A stretch of 64,000 nt of DNA, from assembly GCF_013200955.2 (NCBI RefSeq), contig NZ_CP053697.2, forward strand, positions 1,302,001 to 1,366,000, in the 5' to 3' direction. This stretch comes from Pseudomonas campi (GTDB taxonomy: Bacteria; Pseudomonadota; Gammaproteobacteria; Pseudomonadales; Pseudomonadaceae). The translations under genes and the position numbers were made by a program. The notes beneath the pieces were generated by a model, which worked only from the letters and a program-made list of their open reading frames with translations, was not told where the DNA came from and made no database searches. This document shows, one piece after another, positions 24,796-32,814 of the stretch. Within the stretch, counting starts at the first letter, position 1. Each line of letters begins with the position of its first letter.

Positions 24796-25050
24796 TCAGT
24801 TGCCTACGGCTTCAACTTCATCTGGTTTGAGGCAAAACCAGCGACCTTCGTTGTTTGTACCAAACCAAATGTAGCCATATTTGTCTACCTCTAGGATTTT
24901 CATGATGCTCCCTTCGCATTGTCGCAGGCGTTGCACTTCCTGCTCTGGCAGGTCATGCGTGAGCCAAGTCGGTATTTCAATAATGCGTACGAAGCTACCT
25001 GCTGTAATTGTCTTTTTGTGGGCATCGATTGCTGAGGTGTTGGCACTCAA
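24796..25050 (-). CDS. Cassette 25: small SH3-like barrel protein
   Basis: 84 residues, soluble. The core (GSFVRIIEIPTWLTHDLPEQ, CEGSIMKILEVDKYGYIWFG, GRWFCLKPDEVE) alternates strands as in small SH3-like barrels, which often bind peptides or nucleic acid. The same general type occurs in other chromosomal integrons. No further function can be read. Confidence 0.7.
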   Translation of the reverse strand: MSANTSAIDAHKKTITAGSFVRIIEIPTWLTHDLPEQEVQRLRQCEGSIMKILEVDKYGYIWFGTNNEGRWFCLKPDEVEAVGN

Positions 25051-25062
25051 TTGCTGTGACCT

Positions 25063-25134
25063 CTAACGATTAAGCTAAGGGGCCGGCTTCGCCGGTCCCA
25101 GCGAACGGAGTGAGCGCTTTGAGCGCATTGTTAT
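25063..25134 (-). other. attC site 15
   Basis: 72 bp, lineage B with the GGCTTCGCC stem; core GTTAT. Confidence 0.93.
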
Positions 25135-25160
25135 ACGTGGCCAACAAAATTCTCAGTTAT

Positions 25161-25622
25161 TTATTTTGATGGATCGAATATCATTTTGACCTCAAATGAA
25201 GACTCATCGATTGTTGAGTAATTCGGAAAGGGTGAGAAAGGAGCTGCCATTCTTATTATTTTTATAAATTGCTCATTGGCTTTTGGGTCGCAGGATGGTG
25301 AGGCGACTTTCGCTTCTTTTAATAATCCGTGCCTGTCTATGCGTACTTGGATTATTGATATTTTACTGGATTTGATTCTATTTGAATGGCCTGCATTAAG
25401 GTTTCCGACCCTTCTTAGTTTCTCTTTAACCTCATCGATGTAGCCTTCATAAGGCTCCATTTTGATGTATGCAGGACTGTATTCTTTGTTTGTGTCAATG
25501 CAGTCTTGAGGTTCAGGTGCGCTTTGAGGTGCGGCTGCGTGATGTGAGTGAGTCGGAATACAGCCGCTTATCGTAAGGGCAATTAGGAATATTAGAAATG
25601 ATCTGGTGTACATTGAGTGCAT
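25161..25622 (-). CDS. Cassette 24: lipoprotein with TonB C-terminal-like domain
   Basis: 153 residues. The lipobox ISGC ends a 21-residue signal peptide (ALTISGC-IPTHS). After a Pro/His-rich linker the C-terminal half resembles a TonB C-terminal fold (SIIQVRIDRHGLLKEAKVAS, later FIKIIRMAAPFSPFP), the part of TonB/TolA-type proteins that contacts outer-membrane partners. Without a membrane anchor helix and Pro-rich spacer it is not a canonical TonB. AAGGGC precedes ATG 25622. Confidence 0.75.
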   Translation of the reverse strand: MHSMYTRSFLIFLIALTISGCIPTHSHHAAAPQSAPEPQDCIDTNKEYSPAYIKMEPYEGYIDEVKEKLRRVGNLNAGHSNRIKSSKISIIQVRIDRHGLLKEAKVASPSCDPKANEQFIKIIRMAAPFSPFPNYSTIDESSFEVKMIFDPSK

Positions 25623-25635
25623 GCCCTTAGTGCGT

Positions 25636-25707
25636 ATAACGTTTGGTTAAGGGGCGGGCTTTAGCCCGTCCCAGTGAGCGAAGCGAACGGTTTGAACCAG
25701 TTGTTAG
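25636..25707 (-). other. attC site 16
   Basis: 72 bp, lineage A; the stem reads GCGGGC ... GCCCGT, a compensated version of CCGG/CCGG. Confidence 0.93.
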
Positions 25708-26087
25708 CTGCCATAACCGAAAAGGATGTTGAAGAGAGATGCAAAAGTAACATAGGAAAGCAGCAATGATGAAATTGATATTATGACGCAGTGAAACCAT
25801 GTAATTATTTTTAGCCAAGTGTATTTTAGTCTTTTTAGAAAACCTAGCTCTGGCTTTTCTGGTTGCTTGTGATGCCACTGAATAACTGATGTTAATAGGC
25901 TGAACCAGCCGAGTATGATAGCCGAACCCCATGCTGTTATAGAAATATAGTCGTTATTCGCTTTAAATATGTAAGAAAAGAAAAACACAGCGCCTAGTAG
26001 AACGCCGCACACAAGCATGGCGCGATACATTTTTGCCCTATATGGCGCAATCTCTACGGCGATATGGTTGAGTACTGTAGGTGTCAT
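25704..26087 (-). CDS. Cassette 23: membrane protein
   Basis: 127 residues with a soluble start (MTPTVLNHIAVEIAPYRAKM) and three membrane segments around 22-42, 49-68 and 92-120. A basic loop (QPEKPELGFLKRLKYTW) lies between the second and third. Function unknown; stop in the attC core. Confidence 0.74.
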   Translation of the reverse strand: MTPTVLNHIAVEIAPYRAKMYRAMLVCGVLLGAVFFFSYIFKANNDYISITAWGSAIILGWFSLLTSVIQWHHKQPEKPELGFLKRLKYTWLKIITWFHCVIISISSLLLSYVTFASLFNILFGYGS

Positions 26088-26096
26088 GGCTGGTAG

Positions 26097-26170
26097 CTAA
26101 CGTTTGGTTAAGGGGCCGGCTTTAGCCGGTCCCGAGTGAGCGAAGCGAACGGCTTTGAACCAATTGTTAT
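26097..26170 (-). other. attC site 17
   Basis: 74 bp, lineage A; one extra T (GGCTTTGAACC) and core GTTAT. Confidence 0.93.
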
Positions 26171-26610
26171 ACGCTGGCCCAGATTTCTATAGTGGTAGAA
26201 AGCATTTCTTCATCGCCATATAGCGTGATGGTATCAATTTTTGTTTCTGCCAAATACTTAATAAATTTCAGTGTGAAATTCCGCTGCTCGACAGAAAACG
26301 ATAGTGTGTATTTATTGTTATTTCCATCAGAGCTTAAGTGAAATAAAAATTGACTGATGTATGACTGATCGGAATTGCTGTTCAGGCAAAGCCTTACAAA
26401 GGCTGGGAAATAATAAATAAAACCTTCTGCTTCTACATAACAGATAGGGTCCCAGCCTGGGTTGCCAAGCTCATCAAAGCCAATAGAGTCAACATCCGAG
26501 CTCACAAGACTCAGGTCGTGATCAAGACACTCCTCGCAATGAGCGAAATCGGTGAAGTGCTCAGGCTTCGAGATTTTGAATATTTTTCGAGACTCTTCGA
26601 TCCAGTTCAT
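26167..26610 (-). CDS. Cassette 22: DUF6714-like soluble protein (second type)
   Basis: 147 residues from ATG 26610; the longer reading frame upstream is only translated attC. It has an acidic, Cys-containing N-terminal half (DFAHCEECLDHDLSLVSSD) and the FIYYFPAFVRLCL signature, like a divergent cousin of the protein at 23727 (both end with a conserved helix, here NFTLKFIKYLAETK). Function unknown; stop in the attC core. Confidence 0.74.
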   Translation of the reverse strand: MNWIEESRKIFKISKPEHFTDFAHCEECLDHDLSLVSSDVDSIGFDELGNPGWDPICYVEAEGFIYYFPAFVRLCLNSNSDQSYISQFLFHLSSDGNNNKYTLSFSVEQRNFTLKFIKYLAETKIDTITLYGDEEMLSTTIEIWASV

Positions 26611-26615
26611 GGCGT

Positions 26616-26686
26616 ATAACGTTTGGTTAAGGGGCCGGCTTCGCCGGTCCCAGCGAGCGGAGCGAGCGATTTGAACCAATTGTTAT
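26616..26686 (-). other. attC site 18
   Basis: 71 bp, same subtype as site 10 (GGCTTCGCC stem, GAGCGGAGCGAGCG). Confidence 0.93.
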
Positions 26687-26691
26687 GCTTG

Positions 26692-27114
26692 TCACAGGGT
26701 TTCGTTGTTGCTCTTAACTAGGGCTTTATAGTTAGAGTTGGTGGTGTATGATCTGACGCGCCAAGTTTTTTCATTTTTATATAGAACGAAAGATATAAAC
26801 AGAGGCTTCTCTTTGTAGCCAATAATGTATGTTAGTCGTGCATATCGAGAGCCTACTTTCTCTTCTGATATTTTCTCGTGGAAATAATACTTTCCAAAAT
26901 TTCCAAGAACTCCGAGTAATTGCTCTTTGACGAATTTTGTTTCTGCGTCGATCTTTTCGGGACCTTTAGCTCCTCCGAAAATTAAATCTACTGCACTGAT
27001 GTGGTCACCTTTTTCGACCAGCCCCATGAATTTATCTGGGATTCCGTCGTATTGTTCCGAACCTGTAGCACACAGTGAAAACAGCATTCCGATGACTAGT
27101 AAAATTTTATTCAC
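26692..27114 (-). CDS. Cassette 21: exported hypothetical protein
   Basis: 140 residues with a classical signal peptide (MNKILLVIGMLFSLCATGS-EQY). The mature part starts helical (IPDKFMGLVEKGDHISAVD) and turns into strands (YARLTYIIGYKEKPLFISFV, WRVRSYTTNSN), resembling small NTF2-like periplasmic domains. This is a guess from shape only. Confidence 0.75.
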   Translation of the reverse strand: MNKILLVIGMLFSLCATGSEQYDGIPDKFMGLVEKGDHISAVDLIFGGAKGPEKIDAETKFVKEQLLGVLGNFGKYYFHEKISEEKVGSRYARLTYIIGYKEKPLFISFVLYKNEKTWRVRSYTTNSNYKALVKSNNETL

Positions 27115-27136
27115 GACTCATTCCTTTGGTTGAGGC

Positions 27137-27209
27137 ATAACGTTTGGTTAAGGGGCCGGCTTTAGCCGGTCCCGAGTGAGCGAAGCGAACGACTTGAACC
27201 GTTTGTTAG
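27137..27209 (-). other. attC site 19
   Basis: 73 bp, lineage A; left core ATAAC. Confidence 0.93.
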
Positions 27210-27736
27210 GGCTTAACAAACTCAATTTTAGTGCCTAGCTCAGATTTTATTATTTTCAATTTAACACTTTCGCCTACCGATACTGAATCATAGTACTGCC
27301 TTGAAACTGGAAAGCGGTCAGAAAAACCTGAAATCGAAACGGCTTCATGGCGGCCTCGCTTCCCCCATGCCCGCTTGCTCGTAATTTCAGTTTCTGTGAA
27401 TATTTCCTCAGAAAATAGCTCTGTATAAAGCGCAGGAACCCCCTTTGAAAGCGCACCAAAATGAACGTAGGCAAGCAAAGCAAAAACACTTGGCAAACCT
27501 ACGATTATGAAAAAATAGAATCCCAATCTATTTTTAAAAATCTTGCTCAATTTTTGTTTGTTCTTGATAAAGAAAATCGTACTAGACGCGATAAAGTACA
27601 CAAAAAATATAATGGATGAATTCTTCGCCCACGCGACAGTAACTTCACTCGGAGAAAACGCCACATAAAAACTACCGTAGATACTGATCAGAACAGCTAT
27701 CAACAGGTATGTAACATTTATACCGAGCACTGGCAT
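27206..27736 (-). CDS. Cassette 20: membrane protein with C-terminal soluble domain
   Basis: 176 residues. Three membrane segments lie at about 7-27, 38-57 and 72-93; the last 80 residues are soluble and strand-rich (ETEITSKRAWGKRGRHEAVS, VSVGESVKLKIIKSELG), probably periplasmic. AGGTCG precedes ATG 27736. Function unknown; stop in the attC core. Confidence 0.76.
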   Translation of the reverse strand: MPVLGINVTYLLIAVLISIYGSFYVAFSPSEVTVAWAKNSSIIFFVYFIASSTIFFIKNKQKLSKIFKNRLGFYFFIIVGLPSVFALLAYVHFGALSKGVPALYTELFSEEIFTETEITSKRAWGKRGRHEAVSISGFSDRFPVSRQYYDSVSVGESVKLKIIKSELGTKIEFVKP

Positions 27737-27746
27737 CGACCTAGCC

Positions 27747-27818
27747 CTAACGTTTGGTTAAGGGGCCGGCTTTAGCCGGTCCCAGTGAGCGAAGCGAACG
27801 GTTTGAACCAGTTGTTAG
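27747..27818 (-). other. attC site 20
   Basis: 72 bp, lineage A, CCCAGTGAGC form. Confidence 0.93.
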
Positions 27819-27826
27819 GCATCACC

Positions 27827-28471
27827 TCAGCGCAGATAATTGCTCACTATTGCAGCTAGCCATGGGTAGTAATCGCTATCATCGATAGAGATTGTGCGCG
27901 TTTCATTATTTCCACTTAGCTCTATACCACCTTCATGCATGGTTATTTTTGCGATGATTGACTCTGGAAGTTCAAGTGTGGTGTCGTAGTCCTCATCTTG
28001 CATGAGATCGAAGTCGATAGATGCAGGGTAGCGGTCTGTTAATATTTTTGTTGCCATTAGAAATAGCTCTACTATATCGATGTAGTCCCTAAGCTCTTCT
28101 TCTGATGGCACACTATATTCGTGCTCTACAGTGTTTCTGACACGATTTAATTTTAATAGGATGTTTGGGCTTATGATTCCGCACTTAGATAAATACTCTA
28201 GCTTTGCTGGGAAGCCAGAATTTCTGTTTTTTTTATATTTATCCCAACCAAAAGAATCACAAATTATATCCACTTGAAAGTGGAATGCTCGCTTTGCATT
28301 TGATATGGCGTTTACGATGGTTCGCCTAGATATTTCTGTAGATATGTCTTCTTTTGCATATTCTAAGTATGAAATTGGATAGACGCCTTTTTTTGACGAT
28401 ACGAAACTGGTAATGCCTCCGTTATCAATGTATTCGCTAATATGTTCTGGCGTCATTTCCAAGATGTTCAT
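27827..28471 (-). CDS. Cassette 19: HEPN-like protein
   Basis: 214 residues. The first 150 are helical. LKLNRVRNTVEHEYSVPSEE contains R112-N-T-V-E-H117, the Rx4H motif of HEPN-fold ribonucleases, with the aromatic/acidic surroundings seen in HEPN toxins and defence proteins. The last 60 residues form a separate strand-rich domain (ITMHEGGIELSGNNETRTIS). No nucleotidyltransferase (MNT) partner is present in the cassette, so it would act alone. RNase activity is inferred from the motif only. Confidence 0.68.
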   Translation of the reverse strand: MNILEMTPEHISEYIDNGGITSFVSSKKGVYPISYLEYAKEDISTEISRRTIVNAISNAKRAFHFQVDIICDSFGWDKYKKNRNSGFPAKLEYLSKCGIISPNILLKLNRVRNTVEHEYSVPSEEELRDYIDIVELFLMATKILTDRYPASIDFDLMQDEDYDTTLELPESIIAKITMHEGGIELSGNNETRTISIDDSDYYPWLAAIVSNYLR

Positions 28472-28480
28472 TTGGTGTGC

Positions 28481-28552
28481 CTAACGATTAAGCTAAGGGG
28501 CCGGCTTCGCCGGTCCCAGCGAACGGAGTGAGCGCTTTGAGCGCATTGTTAG
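28481..28552 (-). other. attC site 21
   Basis: 72 bp, lineage B with the GGCTTCGCC stem. Confidence 0.93.
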
Positions 28553-28854
28553 GCATACCACACTAGTGAGTCGCCGTACTCCAGGCACTCTTCATAGTGA
28601 CGTTGGAAAGCCTGCATTTTTTCAGAGTTTACGCTCTCGGGCACGAATGGCTTGCTGCTTTGAATTTCAGCGTTTCCCCACCCGTGTTTTGACAGCAGTT
28701 GGTGTGCCAGCTCAGTTTCGGCACCCGAATTCTGCTGCATGACAAACAGTATGCAGTTGTGCACAGCTCCGACTTGGGGAGCTGAGCTGTACTCAATTTC
28801 ACTTTCCCCTGTGAACTCTGCGGTGCAGAGATAGAGAACAACGCACTTATTCAT
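28549..28854 (-). CDS. Cassette 18: small hypothetical protein
   Basis: 101 residues from ATG 28854; an in-frame extension upstream is translated attC and gene-less cassette and is rejected. It starts MNKCVVLYLCTAEFTGES and is a compact alpha/beta domain with a surface-exposed acidic C-terminus (FQRHYEECLEYGDSLVWYA). No family recognised; stop in the attC core. Confidence 0.72.
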   Translation of the reverse strand: MNKCVVLYLCTAEFTGESEIEYSSAPQVGAVHNCILFVMQQNSGAETELAHQLLSKHGWGNAEIQSSKPFVPESVNSEKMQAFQRHYEECLEYGDSLVWYA

Positions 28855-28862
28855 TGGTTTGC

Positions 28863-28934
28863 CTAACGTTTGGTTAAGGGGCCGCGGAACGCGGTCCCGA
28901 ACGAGCGAAGCGAGTGACTTGAACCAGTTGTTAG
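28863..28934 (-). other. attC site 22 (gene-less cassette, family B)
   Basis: 72 bp, lineage A arms with the GCGGAACGC stem; CCCGAACGAGCG. Confidence 0.93.
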
Positions 28935-29216
28935 GCAGCGGGCATCGAGTCGGACGCAGGTGATGAATACCGCACTGTGGCCAACCCGCAATTCTCTTGC
29001 AAGCAACTGATTCTTTCTGGACGGAACCCCGACTGAGCGAGCTACCAGGACGCGCGATAGGTGCACCGCAGCCTTGAGGCGCAGCGAGCAGCAAATGAGC
29101 TGGGGTAGGGCGGCGAACCGATTATTGAGCACGTTTCTGTTCCGGGCTGCACGGTGTTTGCCTGCGTAACTGTGAAAGACTTCCATGCCCGCACATCCTT
29201 TAATTGCTGTTGCCGC
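28935..29216 (-). other. Cassette 17: gene-less cassette, family B copy 2
   Basis: A 282-bp body, the same length as the relative at 21874-22155 and about 70 percent alike by eye. Identical blocks are spread over the whole length, the last (TTCCATGCCCGCACAT) near the upstream border. An open frame begins at ATG 29186 in both relatives, without a ribosome binding site, and runs on through the attC. The two translated frames differ more than the DNA does, so a protein product is doubtful. Confidence 0.6.
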
Positions 29217-29290
29217 CTAACGTTTGGTTAAGGGGCCGGCTTTAGCCGGTCCCGCAGTGAGCGAAGCGAACGACTTGAACCGTTTGTTAG
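29217..29290 (-). other. attC site 23
   Basis: 74 bp, lineage A with the extra C. Confidence 0.93.
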
Positions 29291-29309
29291 GCGCGCACAG
29301 AACAATGAG

Positions 29310-29726
29310 CTATGCCTGCTTCCGCGTAGGTAAAAATGCGGACAGTCCGAGCGCAACCATTAAAGCTCCAGTCATAGATATATGTGATTCTGGAGACAGA
29401 ATACTGATGAGGCTTACTGAGGATGGGAGGCCGGGGAATAGGTAGTAAATAAGCATTGAGAAACTGGCTATAAGACCGGTGATGATGTAGGCAGACGCGA
29501 CTATTTTGCTGTTTGAAATTTGCTTTCTTATTGAGCTAATGGCTAGTAGTAGTGCGCATGAGAAAATAATGTTCCCAATTGCAATTCCTGCTAGAGGTGT
29601 GAGGTTGTATGTGCGCTGCATTATGCCTCTGAGAAAGTAAGTCATCTCGCCCAGTGAGTAGGCAGCTGCTAAAAGCAATAAGACTGTGCTTATAAGTAAA
29701 ATTATCTTTTTCATTGCGATCTTCAT
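29310..29726 (-). CDS. Cassette 16: four-helix membrane protein
   Basis: 138 residues, four hydrophobic segments (near 6-24, 43-63, 74-95 and 115-132). It begins MKIAMKKIILLIS; ATG 29714 is an alternative start. A Ser-rich loop (PSSVSLISILSPESHIS) precedes the last helix. Function unknown. Confidence 0.74.
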   Translation of the reverse strand: MKIAMKKIILLISTVLLLLAAAYSLGEMTYFLRGIMQRTYNLTPLAGIAIGNIIFSCALLLAISSIRKQISNSKIVASAYIITGLIASFSMLIYYLFPGLPSSVSLISILSPESHISMTGALMVALGLSAFLPTRKQA

Positions 29727-29741
29727 GGGTGGTAGTGGTGC

Positions 29742-29814
29742 CTAACGTTTGGTTAAGGGGCCGGCTTTAGCCGGTCCCGAGTGAGCGAAGCGAGCGACTT
29801 GAACCAGTTGTTAG
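29742..29814 (-). other. attC site 24
   Basis: 73 bp, lineage A (GCGAAGCGAGCGACTTG form). Confidence 0.93.
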
Positions 29815-29821
29815 GGATGGC

Positions 29822-30205
29822 CTAATGGCACCCCACAACGCCCAGTTCGCACCCTAGAATCCAGCTGCCGAGCCCAATAAAAACCAACGAGGCTAGATAG
29901 TACACAGGTATAGCTATTAATTTCCCAATTACGGGGACGTGCTCTGACGTGAAGATAGGGTAGCTGCCTACAAGCGGAACTGCGAAAAGTAAAAATATAG
30001 CAAGGCGGGACTCGCCTTTGAATTCAAAATTCGGCAATAAGTTGGCTAGATATATAGTGCAAAGGTATAGTGCTGGAAACCAAATAGGAGAGAGTAAAAT
30101 TACTGCTGTCCGAATTTTACCTTGTATGGTATCGCTGCCTACAGCACTTAGTAGACATACTAATAATGTGATTATGAGTGCTGGCGCTATAAATGTGCTT
30201 AGCAT
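29822..30205 (-). CDS. Cassette 15: membrane protein, first of two paralogous cassettes
   Basis: 127 residues, four hydrophobic segments beginning MLSTFIAPALIITLLVCLLS, ending WILGCELGVVGCH with paired cysteines. A near-identical gene lies at 34650-35033; the proteins differ at about ten positions, all conservative. Two related cassettes in one array show duplication or repeated capture. Function unknown. Confidence 0.76.
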   Translation of the reverse strand: MLSTFIAPALIITLLVCLLSAVGSDTIQGKIRTAVILLSPIWFPALYLCTIYLANLLPNFEFKGESRLAIFLLFAVPLVGSYPIFTSEHVPVIGKLIAIPVYYLASLVFIGLGSWILGCELGVVGCH

Positions 30206-30211
30206 GATTCC

Positions 30212-30285
30212 CTAACGTTTGGTTAAGGGGCCGGCTTTAGCCGGTCCCGAGTGAGCGAAGCGAACGACTTTGAACCAATTGTTAG
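30212..30285 (-). other. attC site 25
   Basis: 74 bp, lineage A; extra T (GACTTTGAACC) as in site 17. Confidence 0.93.
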
Positions 30286-30548
30286 AGCTTTTGCACATTG
30301 TAAAGCCCTACCTCATTAATTATAGGAAAGAAGTGACTTGCGATGAAGAGTGCTGCTAACACTGAGGCGAGGATGGCTATATTGATGCAGTACTCAGTAA
30401 AATGCTCCGATCCGAAACTCAGGATTTGCCCAATTAAATATGCGACAGCCACAACTCCAGGGGCAACAGCGAAGCTGGCCTCAAGGAAATAAGACACAAG
30501 AGCACTAAGTATTAAGAATGCTACGAGGCTTAGGGCTGACACTCTCAT
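30282..30548 (-). CDS. Cassette 14: small membrane protein
   Basis: 88 residues with three hydrophobic segments, starting MRVSALSLVAFLILSALVSY and ending in a short polar tail. It is the shortest membrane protein in the array apart from the zinc-ribbon pair. Function unknown; stop in the attC core. Confidence 0.7.
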   Translation of the reverse strand: MRVSALSLVAFLILSALVSYFLEASFAVAPGVVAVAYLIGQILSFGSEHFTEYCINIAILASVLAALFIASHFFPIINEVGLYNVQKL

Positions 30549-30560
30549 GGATTGACTGCT

Positions 30561-30634
30561 CTAACGTTTGGTTAAGGGGCCGGCTTTAGCCGGTCCCGAG
30601 AGAGCGAAGCGAACGATCTTGAACCAGTAGTTAT
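30561..30634 (-). other. attC site 26
   Basis: 74 bp, lineage A; CGAGAGAGCG, ATCTTGAACC and core AGTAGTTAT. Confidence 0.93.
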
Positions 30635-30647
30635 AGGGCATTGCTGG

Positions 30648-31058
30648 CTAGAGTCCAGAAAAGGTTTTGCAGTGCCCATTTTTATGCATTATTTGAATAT
30701 TTGAGCCATTCGCATTAATTGTTACGACTCGGCAGTTATATTCAGTTGATGGGTCTGTTTTTGTGCGGAGAAACGCTACGCTCCAACCTTCTCCTGCCCA
30801 TGGATACCACGGCTTTATCCCGATAGCTTTTGGGTGCACAGTAAAAACATGATGGATAAGTTTCTTTTGAGATTCGTCAGTCCAGGTAATGCCCTTGCTC
30901 TCAAGAATTGATTTTACCTCTTTGGCCGATGCATCCGTAAAGCCGTTTTCTAGGATGAATAACTCAGCAAGATCGAGAGCCTCTGATTTGCTTAACTCTG
31001 CACTATTGGCAGTTACTGAAATTAGTAGAGTAGAAATCAGCAGCAGGACGGTGCGCAT
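30648..31058 (-). CDS. Cassette 13: exported hypothetical protein
   Basis: 136 residues with a signal peptide (MRTVLLLISTLLISVTANS-AEL). The mature domain runs helix (SKSEALDLAELFILENGF) then strands (GWSVAFLRTK, NCRVVTINANG), with two cysteines that could pair. The pattern resembles PepSY or YpeB-like small periplasmic domains, which is only an impression. Confidence 0.75.
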   Translation of the reverse strand: MRTVLLLISTLLISVTANSAELSKSEALDLAELFILENGFTDASAKEVKSILESKGITWTDESQKKLIHHVFTVHPKAIGIKPWYPWAGEGWSVAFLRTKTDPSTEYNCRVVTINANGSNIQIMHKNGHCKTFSGL

Positions 31059-31067
31059 TGATGACCT

Positions 31068-31140
31068 ATAACGTTTGGTTAAGGGGCCGGCTTTAGCCGG
31101 TCCCGAGTGAGCGAAGCGAACGACTTGAACCAGTTGTTAG
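31068..31140 (-). other. attC site 27
   Basis: 73 bp, lineage A; left core ATAAC. Confidence 0.93.
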
Positions 31141-31595
31141 CAGTTACCCAATACTTTGTCGAGGAGTTCATACCCTGATCTCTCGGTATATCCCAAGCTA
31201 TGGTAGAACTTACGAGCGGAATTGTTGCTGCGCGATAGTTGAAGCGAAATAGTTGTACACCCTCGCCGAATGAATTCAGATTCGGCGTTTTTTAGAAGTT
31301 CTGCACCAATACCACTTCCTCGTTGTGACGACGATACGAAAAACTCGTCGACTTCTGCTGTAAGACCCAAGTATTCAAGGCTAAATACGTGGACTGCAAG
31401 CAGATAACCAACCGCTATCCCATCCACAATTGCAATCCAGCCAGCCCCAAGATCTGGGTTTGAGAGCAAGCGAATTAGCTGTGTTGCGACGCGCTCTTGT
31501 TCAAATTCGCTAATACCCTCGAAGCTCCAATAATCGGCTACGAGTGGAAGAAGTGTTGGTACATCACTCGGCCTTGCCTGTTGTATGCGTGTCAT
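31137..31595 (-). CDS. Cassette 12: GNAT-family N-acetyltransferase
   Basis: 152 residues. It has the GNAT fold: N-terminal IQQARPSDVPTLLPLVADYW, strand-4/helix-3 acetyl-CoA motif VDEFFVSSSQRGSGIGAELL (QRGSGIG pyrophosphate loop) and the C-terminal LSRSNNSARKFYHSLGY. The acceptor is unknown; no aminoglycoside-resistance subfamily signature is evident. Stop in the attC core. Confidence 0.88.
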   Translation of the reverse strand: MTRIQQARPSDVPTLLPLVADYWSFEGISEFEQERVATQLIRLLSNPDLGAGWIAIVDGIAVGYLLAVHVFSLEYLGLTAEVDEFFVSSSQRGSGIGAELLKNAESEFIRRGCTTISLQLSRSNNSARKFYHSLGYTERSGYELLDKVLGNC

Positions 31596-31611
31596 GGTCT
31601 AACTCAGGCTG

Positions 31612-31684
31612 CTAACGTTTGGTTAAGGGGCCGGCTTTAGCCGGTCCCGAGTGAGCGAAGCGAACGACTTGAACCAGTTGTTAG
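31612..31684 (-). other. attC site 28
   Basis: 73 bp, lineage A. Confidence 0.93.
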
Positions 31685-32058
31685 GTTGCAGTTGCACGAT
31701 TTTCGCCCCATTCGATTATGATGCTGAGTGCCGTAATTTCCCAGCAGAACCAAGGCGTATTATTTTTGTAGCCCTGCAAATTTAGGGTTCCATTTTCGAT
31801 GCTTGCTAACTCTACTATGTCTATTGGGCAGTCGCTTAGATCTGCATGTTTTTCCACGCCACCACCTAAGTGCTGTGTTGCTGATTCGCTGGTGACGTTA
31901 GAGAGCCGAATTACGGCGTTAAGCTGTTCGTTTGTTTGATGTTTATTGGATTCAAAGAAAATCGACTTAAATGATATGGCTATTTCGCTACCACTACGAA
32001 GAACACCGTCTATTCGGGAGTTTTCAAGGTCGAAGCTTCCGATGTCTGCATAGATCAT
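31681..32058 (-). CDS. Cassette 11: hypothetical soluble protein
   Basis: 125 residues, soluble and mostly beta by pattern (MIYADIGSFDLENSRIDGVL, EIAISFKSIFFES, NAVIRLSNVTS, GTLNLQGYKNNTPW). Probably a beta-sandwich. No family recognised; stop in the attC core. Confidence 0.73.
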   Translation of the reverse strand: MIYADIGSFDLENSRIDGVLRSGSEIAISFKSIFFESNKHQTNEQLNAVIRLSNVTSESATQHLGGGVEKHADLSDCPIDIVELASIENGTLNLQGYKNNTPWFCWEITALSIIIEWGENRATAT

Positions 32059-32068
32059 GAGCTGTAAC

Positions 32069-32141
32069 CTAACGTTTGGTTAAGGGGCCGGCTTTAGCCG
32101 GTCCCGAGTGAGCGTAGCGAACGGCTTGAACCATTAGTTAG
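32069..32141 (-). other. attC site 29
   Basis: 73 bp, lineage A; AGCGTAGCGA and ACCATTAGTTAG. Confidence 0.93.
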
Positions 32142-32162
32142 AGATATCCATGGGATGTTTTT

Positions 32163-32714
32163 TTAATTATTTTGCTTTTGTATTATTGCTTTGACGGTGA
32201 CGCATAGTGCTAGAAAGGCAATTGACGGAACTAGAGTTAGTGAGAGCTTAATAAGCACTTCTATTATGCTTGGCGCTATTGTTGGGTGAAGCCAAAAACC
32301 TGTATCGAAGATACTTTTTCCGGATACTTGCCTAAGAATTTCAATTGCACCTGTTATCGCTAGTGTTTGATACGCAAGTTGTGTAGCCCCATAAGCTATT
32401 GCAAAAAAATAGTACCTTGAAAAATTATGGCTGTTTCGGGCTGTAAAAAATATGAATATAAGAATGGCAATGCTGGAAAAAGCTCTGAAATAAGCGATCT
32501 CGAATGGGATGGCTTTTATGTATATGTAATGAAATATTGAAATTTTAGCTGCTTTTGCTAGCGAGTCGTTATGAGTAACAAGTAAGTGGCTGAAGTCTTT
32601 TGTCAGCATGTAGGAGGTGATTATAGATAATAAAAGTAATAAAATATTTAAACTTGGAGAGTTTGTTGTTGTGCCGCCGTCTTCATATGTTGGTGTTCTG
32701 AATGGGTTGTGCAC
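32163..32714 (-). CDS. Cassette 10: four-helix membrane protein
   Basis: 183 residues. A polar N-terminus (MHNPFRTPTYEDGGTTTNSP) is followed by membrane segments at about 22-40, 75-92, 100-125 and 150-178. Tyr/Phe-rich helices (NFSRYYFFAIAYGATQLAYQ) stand out. Function unknown. Confidence 0.75.
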   Translation of the reverse strand: MHNPFRTPTYEDGGTTTNSPSLNILLLLLSIITSYMLTKDFSHLLVTHNDSLAKAAKISIFHYIYIKAIPFEIAYFRAFSSIAILIFIFFTARNSHNFSRYYFFAIAYGATQLAYQTLAITGAIEILRQVSGKSIFDTGFWLHPTIAPSIIEVLIKLSLTLVPSIAFLALCVTVKAIIQKQNN

Positions 32715-32726
32715 GAAATATGATCT

Positions 32727-32799
32727 CTAACGTTTGGTTAAGGGGCCGGCTTTAGCCGGTCCCGAGTGAGCGAAGCGAACGGCTTGAACCAGTAGTTAG
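32727..32799 (-). other. attC site 30
   Basis: 73 bp, lineage A; core AGTAGTTAG, identical to site 35. Confidence 0.93.
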
Positions 32800-32814
32800 A
32801 CGGCATAGCCACGA

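Noticed and set aside
31137..31595. Aminoglycoside acetyltransferase resistance cassette
   Set aside because: It is a GNAT protein, but no AAC subfamily signature is present and chromosomal arrays rarely carry resistance genes; only the superfamily is called.
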